From: Atopobium sp.
GTDB taxonomy: Bacteria; Actinomycetota; Coriobacteriia; Coriobacteriales; Atopobiaceae
Direction: 5' to 3'
DNA: 5,769 nt
Assembly: GCA_015259045.1 (NCBI GenBank)
Contig: JABZHD010000077.1
Coordinates: 1 to 5,769 of the forward strand
Numbering within the stretch: position 1 is the first letter of the stretch; every line of letters starts with the position of its first letter. The position numbers and the translations under genes are program-made. Below are positions 1 through 5,254 of this stretch, piece by piece. The notes beneath the pieces were generated by a model. That model was not told the origin of the DNA and searched no databases. It saw only the letters and a list, made by a program, of their open reading frames with translations.

Positions 1-588
1 AATCCAAAGTGCTCCGTCGGTTGGGAACTTGAAGCGATAAAAATCGGTGATCTGACTACCAACTCTGAGCAGCTCAACCACGCCAATCAGATTACACAGT
101 GACGTTGTCTTAATCATGCGTGTAATCAAGTTGATAGCTGGAGGCAAAAGACGCTTGAAAGCCTGAGGTAGGATGACCTTAAAAAACGTCTGCTGGCGAG
201 AAAGGCCAAGTACAAACGCGCTGTCATACTGAGATGCTGGAATTGACTCCAACGCTCCTCTTACCAGGTCACCAAGCTCGGCTGCTCCCCAGAAAGTAAA
301 GACCACAATTGAAGCTCCAATGCCATCAAAGTTGACATCAAACCATTCAGAAGTACCAAAGAACACCACAAAGAGCAGCACCAGCTGAGGCATAACACGA
401 ACAATCTCAAGGTAAACGCGAAGAATTGCGCGAACCACCTTGTTGTTGGATCTCATAAAAAGTCCAACGAGAATACCAAGAGGAATGGAAAGCACCACAG
501 AGATAAGGCCAATGTGCACCGTTGTTGCAAGACCTCCAAGAAGGCGCGTTATCACTCCTTCCTGCAGCAAAATGTTATCGACGGGCAT
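1..588 (-). CDS. Polar amino acid ABC transporter permease, second subunit (C-terminus beyond the window)
   Basis: This is an inner-membrane permease of the HisM/GlnP family, which moves polar amino acids with a solute-binding protein and an ATPase that are not in the window. From ATG at 588, 196 residues are visible and the frame is still open at the left edge. Family members are about 215-230 residues, so some 20-30 are missing. Hydrophobic segments lie near residues 20-45, 60-80 and 90-105. The cytoplasmic EAA loop, which contacts the ATPase, is seen as VLGLSRQQTFFKVILPQAF at 126-144. The conserved EIVRVMPQL segment is at 61-69. The start is fixed by AGGAGG (596-601) 7 nt upstream, inside the preceding gene, which it overlaps by 14 nt. 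That overlap implies coupled translation and a heteromeric permease. Substrate cannot be told from sequence. The family call is firm. Confidence 0.93.
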   Translation of the reverse strand, partial: MPVDNILLQEGVITRLLGGLATTVHIGLISVVLSIPLGILVGLFMRSNNKVVRAILRVYLEIVRVMPQLVLLFVVFFGTSEWFDVNFDGIGASIVVFTFWGAAELGDLVRGALESIPASQYDSAFVLGLSRQQTFFKVILPQAFKRLLPPAINLITRMIKTTSLCNLIGVVELLRVGSQITDFYRFKFPTDGALWI

Positions 589-1228
589 AGTCAAGCCTCC
601 TCTCCAGCCAGCTGCCAAGCAAAGAAATAGGAACAAGGATAATCACATAGGCAATTACCAGCATAAAGAGGGCTTCTGTAGTGTCGTACTGCATGCCGAT
701 AATATCCTTGGTTACGTACATCAAATCTGCAAGAGCAATGCCGGAAACAACGGAAGATTCCTTAATCAAGAAAATGACGTTAGCAACAAGGCCTGGAATT
801 GCTACAGAAAGTGCCTGTGGAAGAATAACGTGCTGGAGAGCTTGAATCTTTGAGAGGCCCAAAACCTGTGCAGACTCAAACTGAATAGCTGCAACTGATT
901 CAAAACCTGCACGAAACACTTCTGCCATATAGGAGCCACCAAGAAACGTTAATCCCACAACAGCAGCTACCTCTGCATCCATTTTGAGACCAACTTTAGT
1001 CAGACCAAAGTAGATAAGAAACAGCTGAATAAGCAGGGGTGTTCCTCTGGAAAGCTCAACATAAACAGCATTAAGCTGACTTAAAACAGGAATTTTTGTC
1101 AGCGAAATCTGAGCACTTATCAAACCAACGATAAGCGAGAAGAAAACTCCAAAGGAAGAGATAGTAAGTGTTATTTTTGCAGCTTCTGCATACAGTGGGA
1201 GGTGTTCCCCTATGAAGCTCCAGTCCAT
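575..1228 (-). CDS. Polar amino acid ABC transporter permease, first subunit
   Basis: This 217-residue inner-membrane permease is of the HisQ/GlnP type and probably forms a heterodimer with the overlapping downstream permease. Hydrophobic segments lie near residues 18-40, 63-78, 87-100, 145-165 and 185-206. Visible family motifs are YVELSRGTPLLIQ (56-68), the GSYMAEVFRAG segment (98-108) and the EAA loop QVLGLSKIQALQHVILPQA (121-139). The length matches the family. I start at the ATG at 1228, with GAGAGGA (1238-1244) 9 nt upstream. An in-frame TTG at 1267 would add 13 residues, but they are not family-like and would cover a palindrome and the ribosome site. The final codons overlap the next gene's start. 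No binding protein or ATPase gene lies upstream, so this cassette begins with a permease and the partners must be farther left or elsewhere. Substrate is unknown. Confidence 0.95.
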   Translation of the reverse strand: MDWSFIGEHLPLYAEAAKITLTISSFGVFFSLIVGLISAQISLTKIPVLSQLNAVYVELSRGTPLLIQLFLIYFGLTKVGLKMDAEVAAVVGLTFLGGSYMAEVFRAGFESVAAIQFESAQVLGLSKIQALQHVILPQALSVAIPGLVANVIFLIKESSVVSGIALADLMYVTKDIIGMQYDTTEALFMLVIAYVIILVPISLLGSWLERRLDYARR

Positions 1229-1248
1229 GCGAATAAATCCTCTCGGGA

Positions 1249-1266
1249 TGTGTGAATACTCACACA
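1249..1266. repeat. Perfect 7-bp inverted repeat just upstream of the permease ribosome site
   Basis: The arms are TGTGTGA (1249-1255) and TCACACA (1260-1266), separated by ATAC. The repeat ends 4 nt before the GAGAGGA ribosome site of the permease at 1228. It could be an operator for a dimeric repressor or an mRNA hairpin next to the ribosome site. It is not a standard CRP box, because the TGTGA/TCACA halves are 4 nt apart rather than 6. The repeat is seen directly; its role is inferred. Confidence 0.55.
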
Positions 1267-1372
1267 AGAGTTACAAAATAGCTTTACGCCCGAGTCTATA
1301 CCAGGAAAATTTTGCTCAGCGACAATTACACCCTGGTCGTATGTGACCCGGGCACCAGACACATCGCGGTGC

Positions 1373-1387
1373 ATGCACAAAGTGCAT
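1373..1387. repeat. Inverted repeat ATGCAC-AAA-GTGCAT
   Basis: This is a perfect 6-bp inverted repeat with a 3-nt centre, in the middle of the permease leader region. It could form a short hairpin or be an operator. No T-run follows on either strand, so it does not look like an intrinsic terminator. Confidence 0.4.
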
Positions 1388-1416
1388 TGTATGTCGTAGC
1401 CATAATTCGCATGCGT

Positions 1417-1447
1417 ATAATCCTAGTCGCAACTAGGATATTGTCAA
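1417..1447 (-). promoter_or_regulatory. Possible minus-strand promoter with long spacer for the permease operon
   Basis: Read on the minus strand, a consensus -35 box TTGACA lies at 1442-1447, within the last codons of the glycosylase gene. A 4/6 match to the -10 box, GATTAT, is at 1417-1422. The spacer is 19 nt, longer than the usual 17, and is largely filled by the palindrome at 1421-1438. A long spacer holding a dyad is the layout used by MerR-family activators, which untwist such promoters. The boxes are visible, but the -10 box is weak and the regulator type is a guess. Confidence 0.35.
1421..1438. repeat. Perfect 7-bp inverted repeat across the end of the glycosylase gene
   Basis: The arms are TCCTAGT (1421-1427) and ACTAGGA (1432-1438), with a CGCA centre. 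The right arm contains the TAG stop of the gene at 1433. On the minus strand the hairpin is followed only by TTAT, so it would be a poor intrinsic terminator. Its position between possible -35 and -10 boxes makes an operator equally plausible. Confidence 0.5.
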
Positions 1448-1990
1448 CTCATAATTGGTAAATTTTTTGATAATGGAAAATTCCTCCACTAAATCCTCAA
1501 CTGACATACGCGCGTTAGCGGGACTTGTAGAGGGCAGTTGACGTGCGGAAATACCAGTTTGTTGCTCGGTGTAGCGCTTGTAAAATTTTGTTGCCGTCCC
1601 CCCAAGTGTAAAAATAGCGCAGATTGATGAATCTTGAATAAGAGCACCAATATTGTGTGGAACTGGATTTGCAATAGAGGCATCACTTGCACCCTTAATG
1701 TCACAAGCCTTAAGCACATCACAAAGAGCAAGATGATGTCTTTTACAGAAGTCAATCTTTTCAGGTATGGACTGCAGGGGTTTCTCGCCATAGAGCGCAG
1801 CAACTACGCGCCAGAATCTATTCTGAGGATTACCAAAGTAAAAGCCAATTTCTCGAGACTTGGGGCTAGGCATTGATCCCAAGAGCAGCACGCGAGAATC
1901 GGGAAAGATGATAGGGTCAAGCGTATTCTCAACATGCGCAAGCAATGTTTTTGTACTATCGCCGGCAGGCCGTGGCATCTTCGCAGCCAC
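1433..1990 (-). CDS. DNA-deoxyinosine (hypoxanthine-DNA) glycosylase, MUG-like uracil-DNA glycosylase superfamily
   Basis: This is a cytoplasmic base-excision repair enzyme that should remove hypoxanthine, the product of adenine deamination, from DNA. At 185 residues from GTG at 1990 it has the usual length. Visible landmarks are RVLLLGSMPSPKSREIGFYF (33-52), where GSMPS replaces the GINPG motif of MUG, then NPQNRFW (54-60), LALCDVLKACDIKGASDASI (87-106), and the C-terminal LPSTSPANAR loop (152-161) that corresponds to motif II. The GTG start has AGAAGG about 9 nt upstream. An in-frame ATG at 1978 lacks a ribosome site and would drop only four residues that lie outside the domain. The gene begins 2 nt after the phosphatase stop codon, so it is probably coupled to it. 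A general MUG/TDG-like uracil glycosylase is the alternative reading. Confidence 0.88.
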   Translation of the reverse strand: MAAKMPRPAGDSTKTLLAHVENTLDPIIFPDSRVLLLGSMPSPKSREIGFYFGNPQNRFWRVVAALYGEKPLQSIPEKIDFCKRHHLALCDVLKACDIKGASDASIANPVPHNIGALIQDSSICAIFTLGGTATKFYKRYTEQQTGISARQLPSTSPANARMSVEDLVEEFSIIKKFTNYELTIS

Positions 1991-1992
1991 AA

Positions 1993-2772
1993 CTACTCGC
2001 CTTCTTGCAGCGGCTCAACAAACTCCTGCAAATCATCAAGGCGCAGTACAGTCACTTGGCCGTAGCCGGCTCCACCTGTAGTGCCTGTGTCAATTCCCCA
2101 CTTATCGCCATCTGACTGGACCCATTGCGCAAGGCCATCAGGAGTAGTGGCGCTGCGATTCAAGTTTTTTGCACCAAAGCTTGCTAACAAAGGAGTGGGT
2201 GTATGGCCACAAATTACAACGGGATACGCTGCTTCTGACGTGCGGAAATCCGTAGGATATTGCCAGAACTCTTCACGAATCCATAAAAGGTCATTTTCAG
2301 ATTGCTTGCTTAAATATTGTTCCAGAGAAGCCTTATCCCACGCAGTTGGCAAGGGAACGCCATTAGACTTTATGCCCGCATGTACCAGAACAAAATCTCT
2401 GCCTTGGACCTCAACGGTGGCGTACAAAGGAAGTGCCTGCAGCCAGTCAATCAGCTCACTATATTCTTCTTCAGAAAGCGTCTTGAGCTCAGCAAGCGTT
2501 GCATCTCCCCCGTTAATCTGCCACATAAACTGAGCTTCAATATCGGCTTCTGGGTCCAACGCTTGCAGTGCAAGCTGCTCATGATTGCCCATTAAAACCG
2601 TACAGTTAGGAAGCTCGCGAATTGTCTTAATAGTGGCAAGCGAGCTAGGACCACGGTCAATCATGTCGCCAAGACAATAGAACACGTCTGACTCGGTTGG
2701 ATTAATACGCTGTAGAGCACGCCTAAGCGGCTCCACATGACCGTGAATATCAGAAAAAACGTACGTTGCCAC
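1993..2772 (-). CDS. Metallophosphatase, PrpA/PrpB-type serine/threonine protein phosphatase family
   Basis: This is a calcineurin-like two-metal phosphoesterase of 259 residues and is presumably cytoplasmic, since it has no signal peptide. All the metal-site motifs are present: SDIHG (7-11), GDMIDRG (35-41), GNHE (62-65), VHAG (130-133) and GHTPTP (189-194). A conserved C-terminal GIDTGTTGG stretch follows. This order is typical of bacterial PPP-type phosphatases that act on phosphoproteins or small phosphoesters, and the ApaH branch of diadenosine tetraphosphate hydrolases is close by sequence. The start is GTG at 2772, which places the first beta-strand and SDIHG at the expected N-terminal position. 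The ribosome site is weak (AATAGG, overlapping the previous stop), so coupling to the upstream gene 6 nt away is likely. The substrate is undetermined. Confidence 0.92.
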   Translation of the reverse strand: MATYVFSDIHGHVEPLRRALQRINPTESDVFYCLGDMIDRGPSSLATIKTIRELPNCTVLMGNHEQLALQALDPEADIEAQFMWQINGGDATLAELKTLSEEEYSELIDWLQALPLYATVEVQGRDFVLVHAGIKSNGVPLPTAWDKASLEQYLSKQSENDLLWIREEFWQYPTDFRTSEAAYPVVICGHTPTPLLASFGAKNLNRSATTPDGLAQWVQSDGDKWGIDTGTTGGAGYGQVTVLRLDDLQEFVEPLQEGE

Positions 2773-2778
2773 AAAAAC

Positions 2779-3741
2779 CTATTCTGTCGAACCTTCATCT
2801 GCAAGCGTCTGACCATCAAAGTTCAGATTTTGCGTAAGCTCTTTTGCAGTATCAAGATTAAAGTCTGGCGAGAAGAAAACGTCAAGTGCATATGGCACAT
2901 TTGCCAGCGCATGGTCATACAAATCCCAGAAACTCTCTTTGCGAATCTCTCCCGTGAAAGGATCAGTCCACTCATTTCCCGCCCTGTTATCAAAATCAGA
3001 ATCGGAGGATTCCCTTGCCCCGTGAGAGAGCGCCTCAATCAAAGAGAACCTATTTGTACCAAAGGTACGCTCAAGATGACCAAGTAGCTTTCTCTTCTTA
3101 CCTGTTGGCGAATATGCTAGATGCTGGATAATCCTAAAATCAACAGCAGCTGACGAGAAAATCCTGGTATCGGTAGGTTTTTCATACGTCCATAGCAACG
3201 CAAAGAAAAACACCCTATCCAAAACGTAAAGCGTATGCAGCGATGCCTTCAAAACCTCGCTATAAGGCCTATAGGTAGCTACCGTTTTACCAAGATGGGC
3301 GTAAAGAATTGCCTCATCAAGGTCCTTCTCGATCTCTGCATGTACTTGATTTTTAGCAGATTCATCCAAGCCCTCAACACCTTGAGAAGTAAGCATATTC
3401 TGCCAATAATAAACAAAAGGATGAGCAGTGGAATCAAGCATATAGTGGCAGAGGAATCCCGCAATATAGGCGCGAGCAACCGCAACATCTTTGAGTGGCA
3501 GAGGTGCAATTGCGTCTCGCATAGAAAGAAGAAGTTCAGGCGTTTTTTCTTTATGCATGATCGACGCATATTTAGTGTAGCGATGCAGCAGCGGATCTGC
3601 TGCTAAATAAAACAGCGGATCTGGACCTTGGTTGCCCAACAGAAAAGCTTCTCGCTCTTCCATCGTAGAAAAACCAAGTTTGCCTGCAGCTATATCAAAG
3701 GCATCCTTGCCAAAGAAGTCATGAGTCAAAATTGCGGGCAT
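2779..3741 (-). CDS. Zinc-dependent phospholipase C-like protein
   Basis: This 320-residue protein is of the zinc-dependent phospholipase C / P1 nuclease fold. The ligand pattern is complete: H7 (LTHDFF), D41 (GNQGPDPLFY, 36-45), H63 (SIMHKE), H99-x3-D103-x3-H107 (GFLCHYMLDSTAHPF) and H134-x3-E138. It parallels the His/Asp/His, HxxxD...H and HxxxE ligands of Bacillus cereus phospholipase C. Unlike that secreted enzyme, it shows no signal peptide. The C-terminal half (about 150-320) lacks motifs I can name. The start is the ATG at 3741, with AAAGGA (3748-3753) 6 nt upstream. An ATG at 3747 abuts the ribosome site, and one at 3783 has no such site. It is the first gene of a tight three-gene unit and is divergent from the plus-strand operon. 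The hydrolase fold is well supported; the substrate (phospholipid or another phosphodiester) is unknown. Confidence 0.85.
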   Translation of the reverse strand: MPAILTHDFFGKDAFDIAAGKLGFSTMEEREAFLLGNQGPDPLFYLAADPLLHRYTKYASIMHKEKTPELLLSMRDAIAPLPLKDVAVARAYIAGFLCHYMLDSTAHPFVYYWQNMLTSQGVEGLDESAKNQVHAEIEKDLDEAILYAHLGKTVATYRPYSEVLKASLHTLYVLDRVFFFALLWTYEKPTDTRIFSSAAVDFRIIQHLAYSPTGKKRKLLGHLERTFGTNRFSLIEALSHGARESSDSDFDNRAGNEWTDPFTGEIRKESFWDLYDHALANVPYALDVFFSPDFNLDTAKELTQNLNFDGQTLADEGSTE

Positions 3742-3887
3742 GTCCATTCCTTTCAGATTGCTACAAACCATTTTACCCAGCAATGGCTCAGTGCGTTAGA
3801 GAGAATATAAGACAGCATGTAGTCACTATTGTGAATAAGTTGCCTCTAAGCTCTCTTCAGCTACCGCCCGCCGATTAATAAGCCTTA

Positions 3888-4060
3888 CCCCCTGTAGTAA
3901 TACTTAAATATTTGATATCTTTAAACATACTTGGGGGAGATATTTTCTGTCTGAGCCATCTAGCTTGTATTGCGACTACAAGTTGGGAAAGTAAGGATCT
4001 AAGGAGTGAGGCATTCCTTACGGCACAGTAAAGAAAAACCTGCAAAGACAGAGAATATCT
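3888..4060 (+). promoter_or_regulatory. Candidate structured 5' leader RNA (riboswitch-like) of the hydrolase-deaminase operon
   Basis: Positions 3938-3952 pair with 4046-4060 in an unbroken 15-bp helix (14 Watson-Crick pairs and one wobble, U3945 with G4053). The wobble works only in plus-strand RNA. Inside lies a hairpin at 3959-3987, with an 11-bp stem including GU pairs and the 7-nt loop TTGCGAC. A second hairpin joins GTAAGGA (3991-3997) to TCCTTAC (4015-4021). The last 24 nt before the closing strand are unpaired and A-rich. Upstream, ATATCT (3915-3920) can pair with AGATAT (3938-3943) and so competes with the closing helix. CCCCC (3888-3892) can pair with GGGGG (3933-3937) or partly with the ribosome site at 4065-4072. 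I match it to no known riboswitch class. The pairing is seen; ligand sensing is inferred. Confidence 0.55.
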
Positions 4061-4064
4061 AATT

Positions 4065-4072
4065 GAGGGGAG
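4065..4072 (+). promoter_or_regulatory. Strong ribosome binding site of the 31-codon ORF
   Basis: GAGGGGAG lies 5 nt before the ATG at 4078 (7 nt from the AGGGG core). It starts 4 nt after the closing strand of the leader helix. It is the best ribosome site between the leader and the hydrolase, which itself lacks a good one. Folding of the leader could therefore gate entry of ribosomes into the whole operon. Confidence 0.6.
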
Positions 4073-4077
4073 CAATC

Positions 4078-4173
4078 ATGGCATGCTGCTATGAGAAGCT
4101 TATCTCTGCAGGTAACAAGAGTCTCTGCAGAGTCAAAACATCACGTTCTTCTGACATAAAGAAGCGTGAGTAA
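4078..4173 (+). CDS. Unrecognised 31-residue upstream ORF, possible leader peptide
   Basis: This is a 31-codon frame from ATG to TAA, preceded by a strong GAGGGGAG ribosome site. I do not recognise the product. It starts MACCYEKL, has three cysteines (residues 3, 4 and 17) and a basic tail ending KKRE, with no membrane segment. Its TAA ends 1 nt before the ATG of the ADP-ribosylglycohydrolase, in a different frame, so this is not a frameshifted N-terminus of that gene. The hydrolase has only a weak ribosome site of its own. The arrangement suggests that ribosomes finishing this ORF reinitiate on the hydrolase. Within it, TCTCTGCAG occurs twice (4103-4111 and 4122-4130) and the last third is a hairpin. 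It could be a regulatory leader peptide whose sequence matters less than its translation, or a chance frame. Confidence 0.5.
   Translation: MACCYEKLISAGNKSLCRVKTSRSSDIKKRE
4141..4169 (+). promoter_or_regulatory. Hairpin covering the region just before the hydrolase start
   Basis: TCACGTTCTT (4141-4150) pairs with AAGAA (4159-4163) and CGTGA (4165-4169), giving 10 bp with one bulged G (4164) and an 8-nt loop. It occludes GAAG and most of GTGAG, the only Shine-Dalgarno-like bases before the ATG at 4175. A ribosome translating the 31-codon ORF would melt it, which would make hydrolase translation depend on the upstream ORF. Confidence 0.5.
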
Positions 4174-4174
4174 C

Positions 4175-5209
4175 ATGAATACGGCAAGAAAAATTAAACT
4201 CTATAGGATGCTTACGGCCCTTGCCTATGGCGACGCTTATGGCATGCCAACAGAGATGATGTCACCACACCAAATCGATTTTGCATTTCCTGATGGAGTT
4301 CAAAGTCTTTCAAGTCCACCTAAAAATGACTTTTTTGGAAGACCTTTTACCGCAGGTCAGACTACAGATGACACAGCAAATGCAATTATTTTGACTAAAA
4401 ACATCATTGATAACCAGGGAGTTTTTAACCAATCCCGCTACTTTGATGCACTAGAAAATTATGTGGCAACAGAGCCAAACGCTGCTCAGGTAGTTGGCCC
4501 TTCCACAAGAGCTGCGTTAGCTAATCGACTTTCTGGCCACTCGCTTAAAACATGCGGTCGCCTTGGAACCACTAACGGATGTGCCATGAAATGTGCGCCG
4601 ATGGCTTCAATTGTGAGCTGGAAAGACAAACATGCGCTCATTAACAGTGTTACTGAACTTGCGCTTCCCACGCACGGAACCAACGTAGCTATCATGGGCG
4701 CATCAATGATTGTGGCCGCCATAAGCAGAGGTCTTTCTGAAAACTCGTTTACGGTTGAGGACGCTCTTGAAACTGCTTTAAGTTACGGACACCGAGCTCT
4801 CTACACAAAAATTGGTACACAAATGCCTATGCCTAGCATGTACCAAAAGTGCATCATGGCGCTGGAGTTTTGCGAGGGTGCCAAAAACCTTGAGGCTCCC
4901 CTAGCAGCATCAAGAGACATCTACGACTACTGTGGCTGTGGTTACGAAACCATAGAGACCATCCCTGCAGTTCTTGCAGTGGTAAAGCTCTCACAAGGAA
5001 AAGTCTCTAAAGCAGCGAGAATAGCTGCAGAGATGGGTGGAGATACAGACACCATTGGATCTATTGCTTGCGCCATTTGCTCTCAGATTCACTATGACGT
5101 TTTGCCTGATGAAGTACGTCTGCTTGAGCGCGTCAATGGATACCAGTTTGAAAAACTTGCAAACGATTTGGAAAACGCCACTTCCCTACCGTATGATGTA
5201 GCTATCTAG
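4175..5209 (+). CDS. ADP-ribosylglycohydrolase family protein
   Basis: This 344-residue cytoplasmic enzyme belongs to the DraG/ARH family, which cleaves ADP-ribose or similar N- or O-glycosidic bonds using two metal ions. The family signatures are in order: GDAYGMPTE (19-27), AGQTTDDTANAI (60-71) with the paired metal-binding aspartates D65 and D66, GTTNGCAMKCAP (131-142), PTHG, and the C-terminal GGDTDTIGSIACAI (288-301) with metal ligands D290 and D292. All expected ligands are intact and the length is normal. I start at ATG 4175. A GTG at 4166 would add three residues but overlaps the upstream ORF and has no room for a ribosome site. The upstream ORF ends 1 nt before it. Adenosine deaminase follows 45 nt later, which favours a role in small-molecule nucleoside or ADP-ribose salvage over removal of ADP-ribose from a protein such as nitrogenase reductase, for which no partner is seen. 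Confidence 0.93.
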   Translation: MNTARKIKLYRMLTALAYGDAYGMPTEMMSPHQIDFAFPDGVQSLSSPPKNDFFGRPFTAGQTTDDTANAIILTKNIIDNQGVFNQSRYFDALENYVATEPNAAQVVGPSTRAALANRLSGHSLKTCGRLGTTNGCAMKCAPMASIVSWKDKHALINSVTELALPTHGTNVAIMGASMIVAAISRGLSENSFTVEDALETALSYGHRALYTKIGTQMPMPSMYQKCIMALEFCEGAKNLEAPLAASRDIYDYCGCGYETIETIPAVLAVVKLSQGKVSKAARIAAEMGGDTDTIGSIACAICSQIHYDVLPDEVRLLERVNGYQFEKLANDLENATSLPYDVAI

Positions 5210-5254
5210 TTTGCGCTCTTTGCGCCATAGCATACGTTTCTTGTAGGAGGCGCC

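Larger units (their letters stand above)
1229..1432. other. Intergenic leader/control region of the permease operon
   Basis: This 204-nt gap separates the glycosylase gene from the permeases, and I see no convincing gene in it. It carries perfect inverted repeats at 1249-1266, 1373-1387 and 1421-1438, the last one touching the upstream stop codon. There is also an 8-bp palindrome CGCATGCG at 1408-1415. Two weaker pairings on the permease-sense strand exclude each other: CTGGT 1333-1337 with ACCAG 1354-1358, and ATGTG 1341-1345 with CACAT 1360-1364. If transcription begins near 1410 on the minus strand, the permease mRNA has a leader of about 180 nt with several possible hairpins. I recognise no known riboswitch or T-box signature. 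Confidence 0.5.
3742..4077. other. Divergent intergenic region
   Basis: This 336-nt stretch lies between the minus-strand phospholipase-like gene and the plus-strand 31-codon ORF. The left end holds the AAAGGA ribosome site of the former. A weak minus-strand promoter may be TTCACA (rc of 3830-3835) with TATATT (rc of 3804-3809), but its 20-nt spacing is poor. Positions 3888-4060 hold the structured plus-strand leader described separately. I could not place a convincing plus-strand promoter; it should lie left of about 3890. A 66-codon minus-strand open frame at 3875-4075 has no family look and crosses the RNA structure, so I do not call it. Confidence 0.6.

Noticed and set aside
1249..1266. 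CRP or ArgR box
   Set aside because: The half-site spacing is 4 nt rather than the 6 of CRP, and the A/T-rich centre of an ArgR box is missing.
1229..1267. Longer permease start at TTG 1267
   Set aside because: The extra 13 residues are not family-like, and the ATG at 1228 has its own ribosome site.
1416..1421. Perfect TATAAT on the plus strand
   Set aside because: No -35 box at 16-18 nt, the TG element is off by one, and transcription would only run antisense into the glycosylase gene.
2081..2533. Long plus-strand open frame opposite the phosphatase gene
   Set aside because: It is a shadow of a gene with complete catalytic motifs. The same holds for the long plus-strand frame at 440-853.
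3742..3783. Longer start for the phospholipase-like gene
   Set aside because: The ATG at 3783 lacks a ribosome site and the one at 3747 abuts AAAGGA. The family N-terminus MPAILTHDFFG begins at 3741.
3938..4060. Retron-like non-coding RNA: complementary ends enclosing stem-loops
   Set aside because: The layout resembles retron a1/a2 ends, but no reverse transcriptase gene is in the window and a gene leader explains the position better.
3888..4060. Known riboswitch classes (purine, TPP, SAM, glycine, cobalamin, cyclic dinucleotide, ZTP, T-box)
   Set aside because: I looked for their conserved core strings and found none. The short AGACAGAG near the 3' end recalls the glycine aptamer, but the rest of that core is absent.
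3875..4075. 66-codon minus-strand open frame
   Set aside because: It has no family look, lies antisense to the structured leader and has no clear ribosome site.
5222..5254. GCGCC (5222-5226) pairing with GGCGC (5249-5253) as a ribosome-site block before adenosine deaminase
   Set aside because: Only 5 bp with a long loop; too weak to support as a feature.
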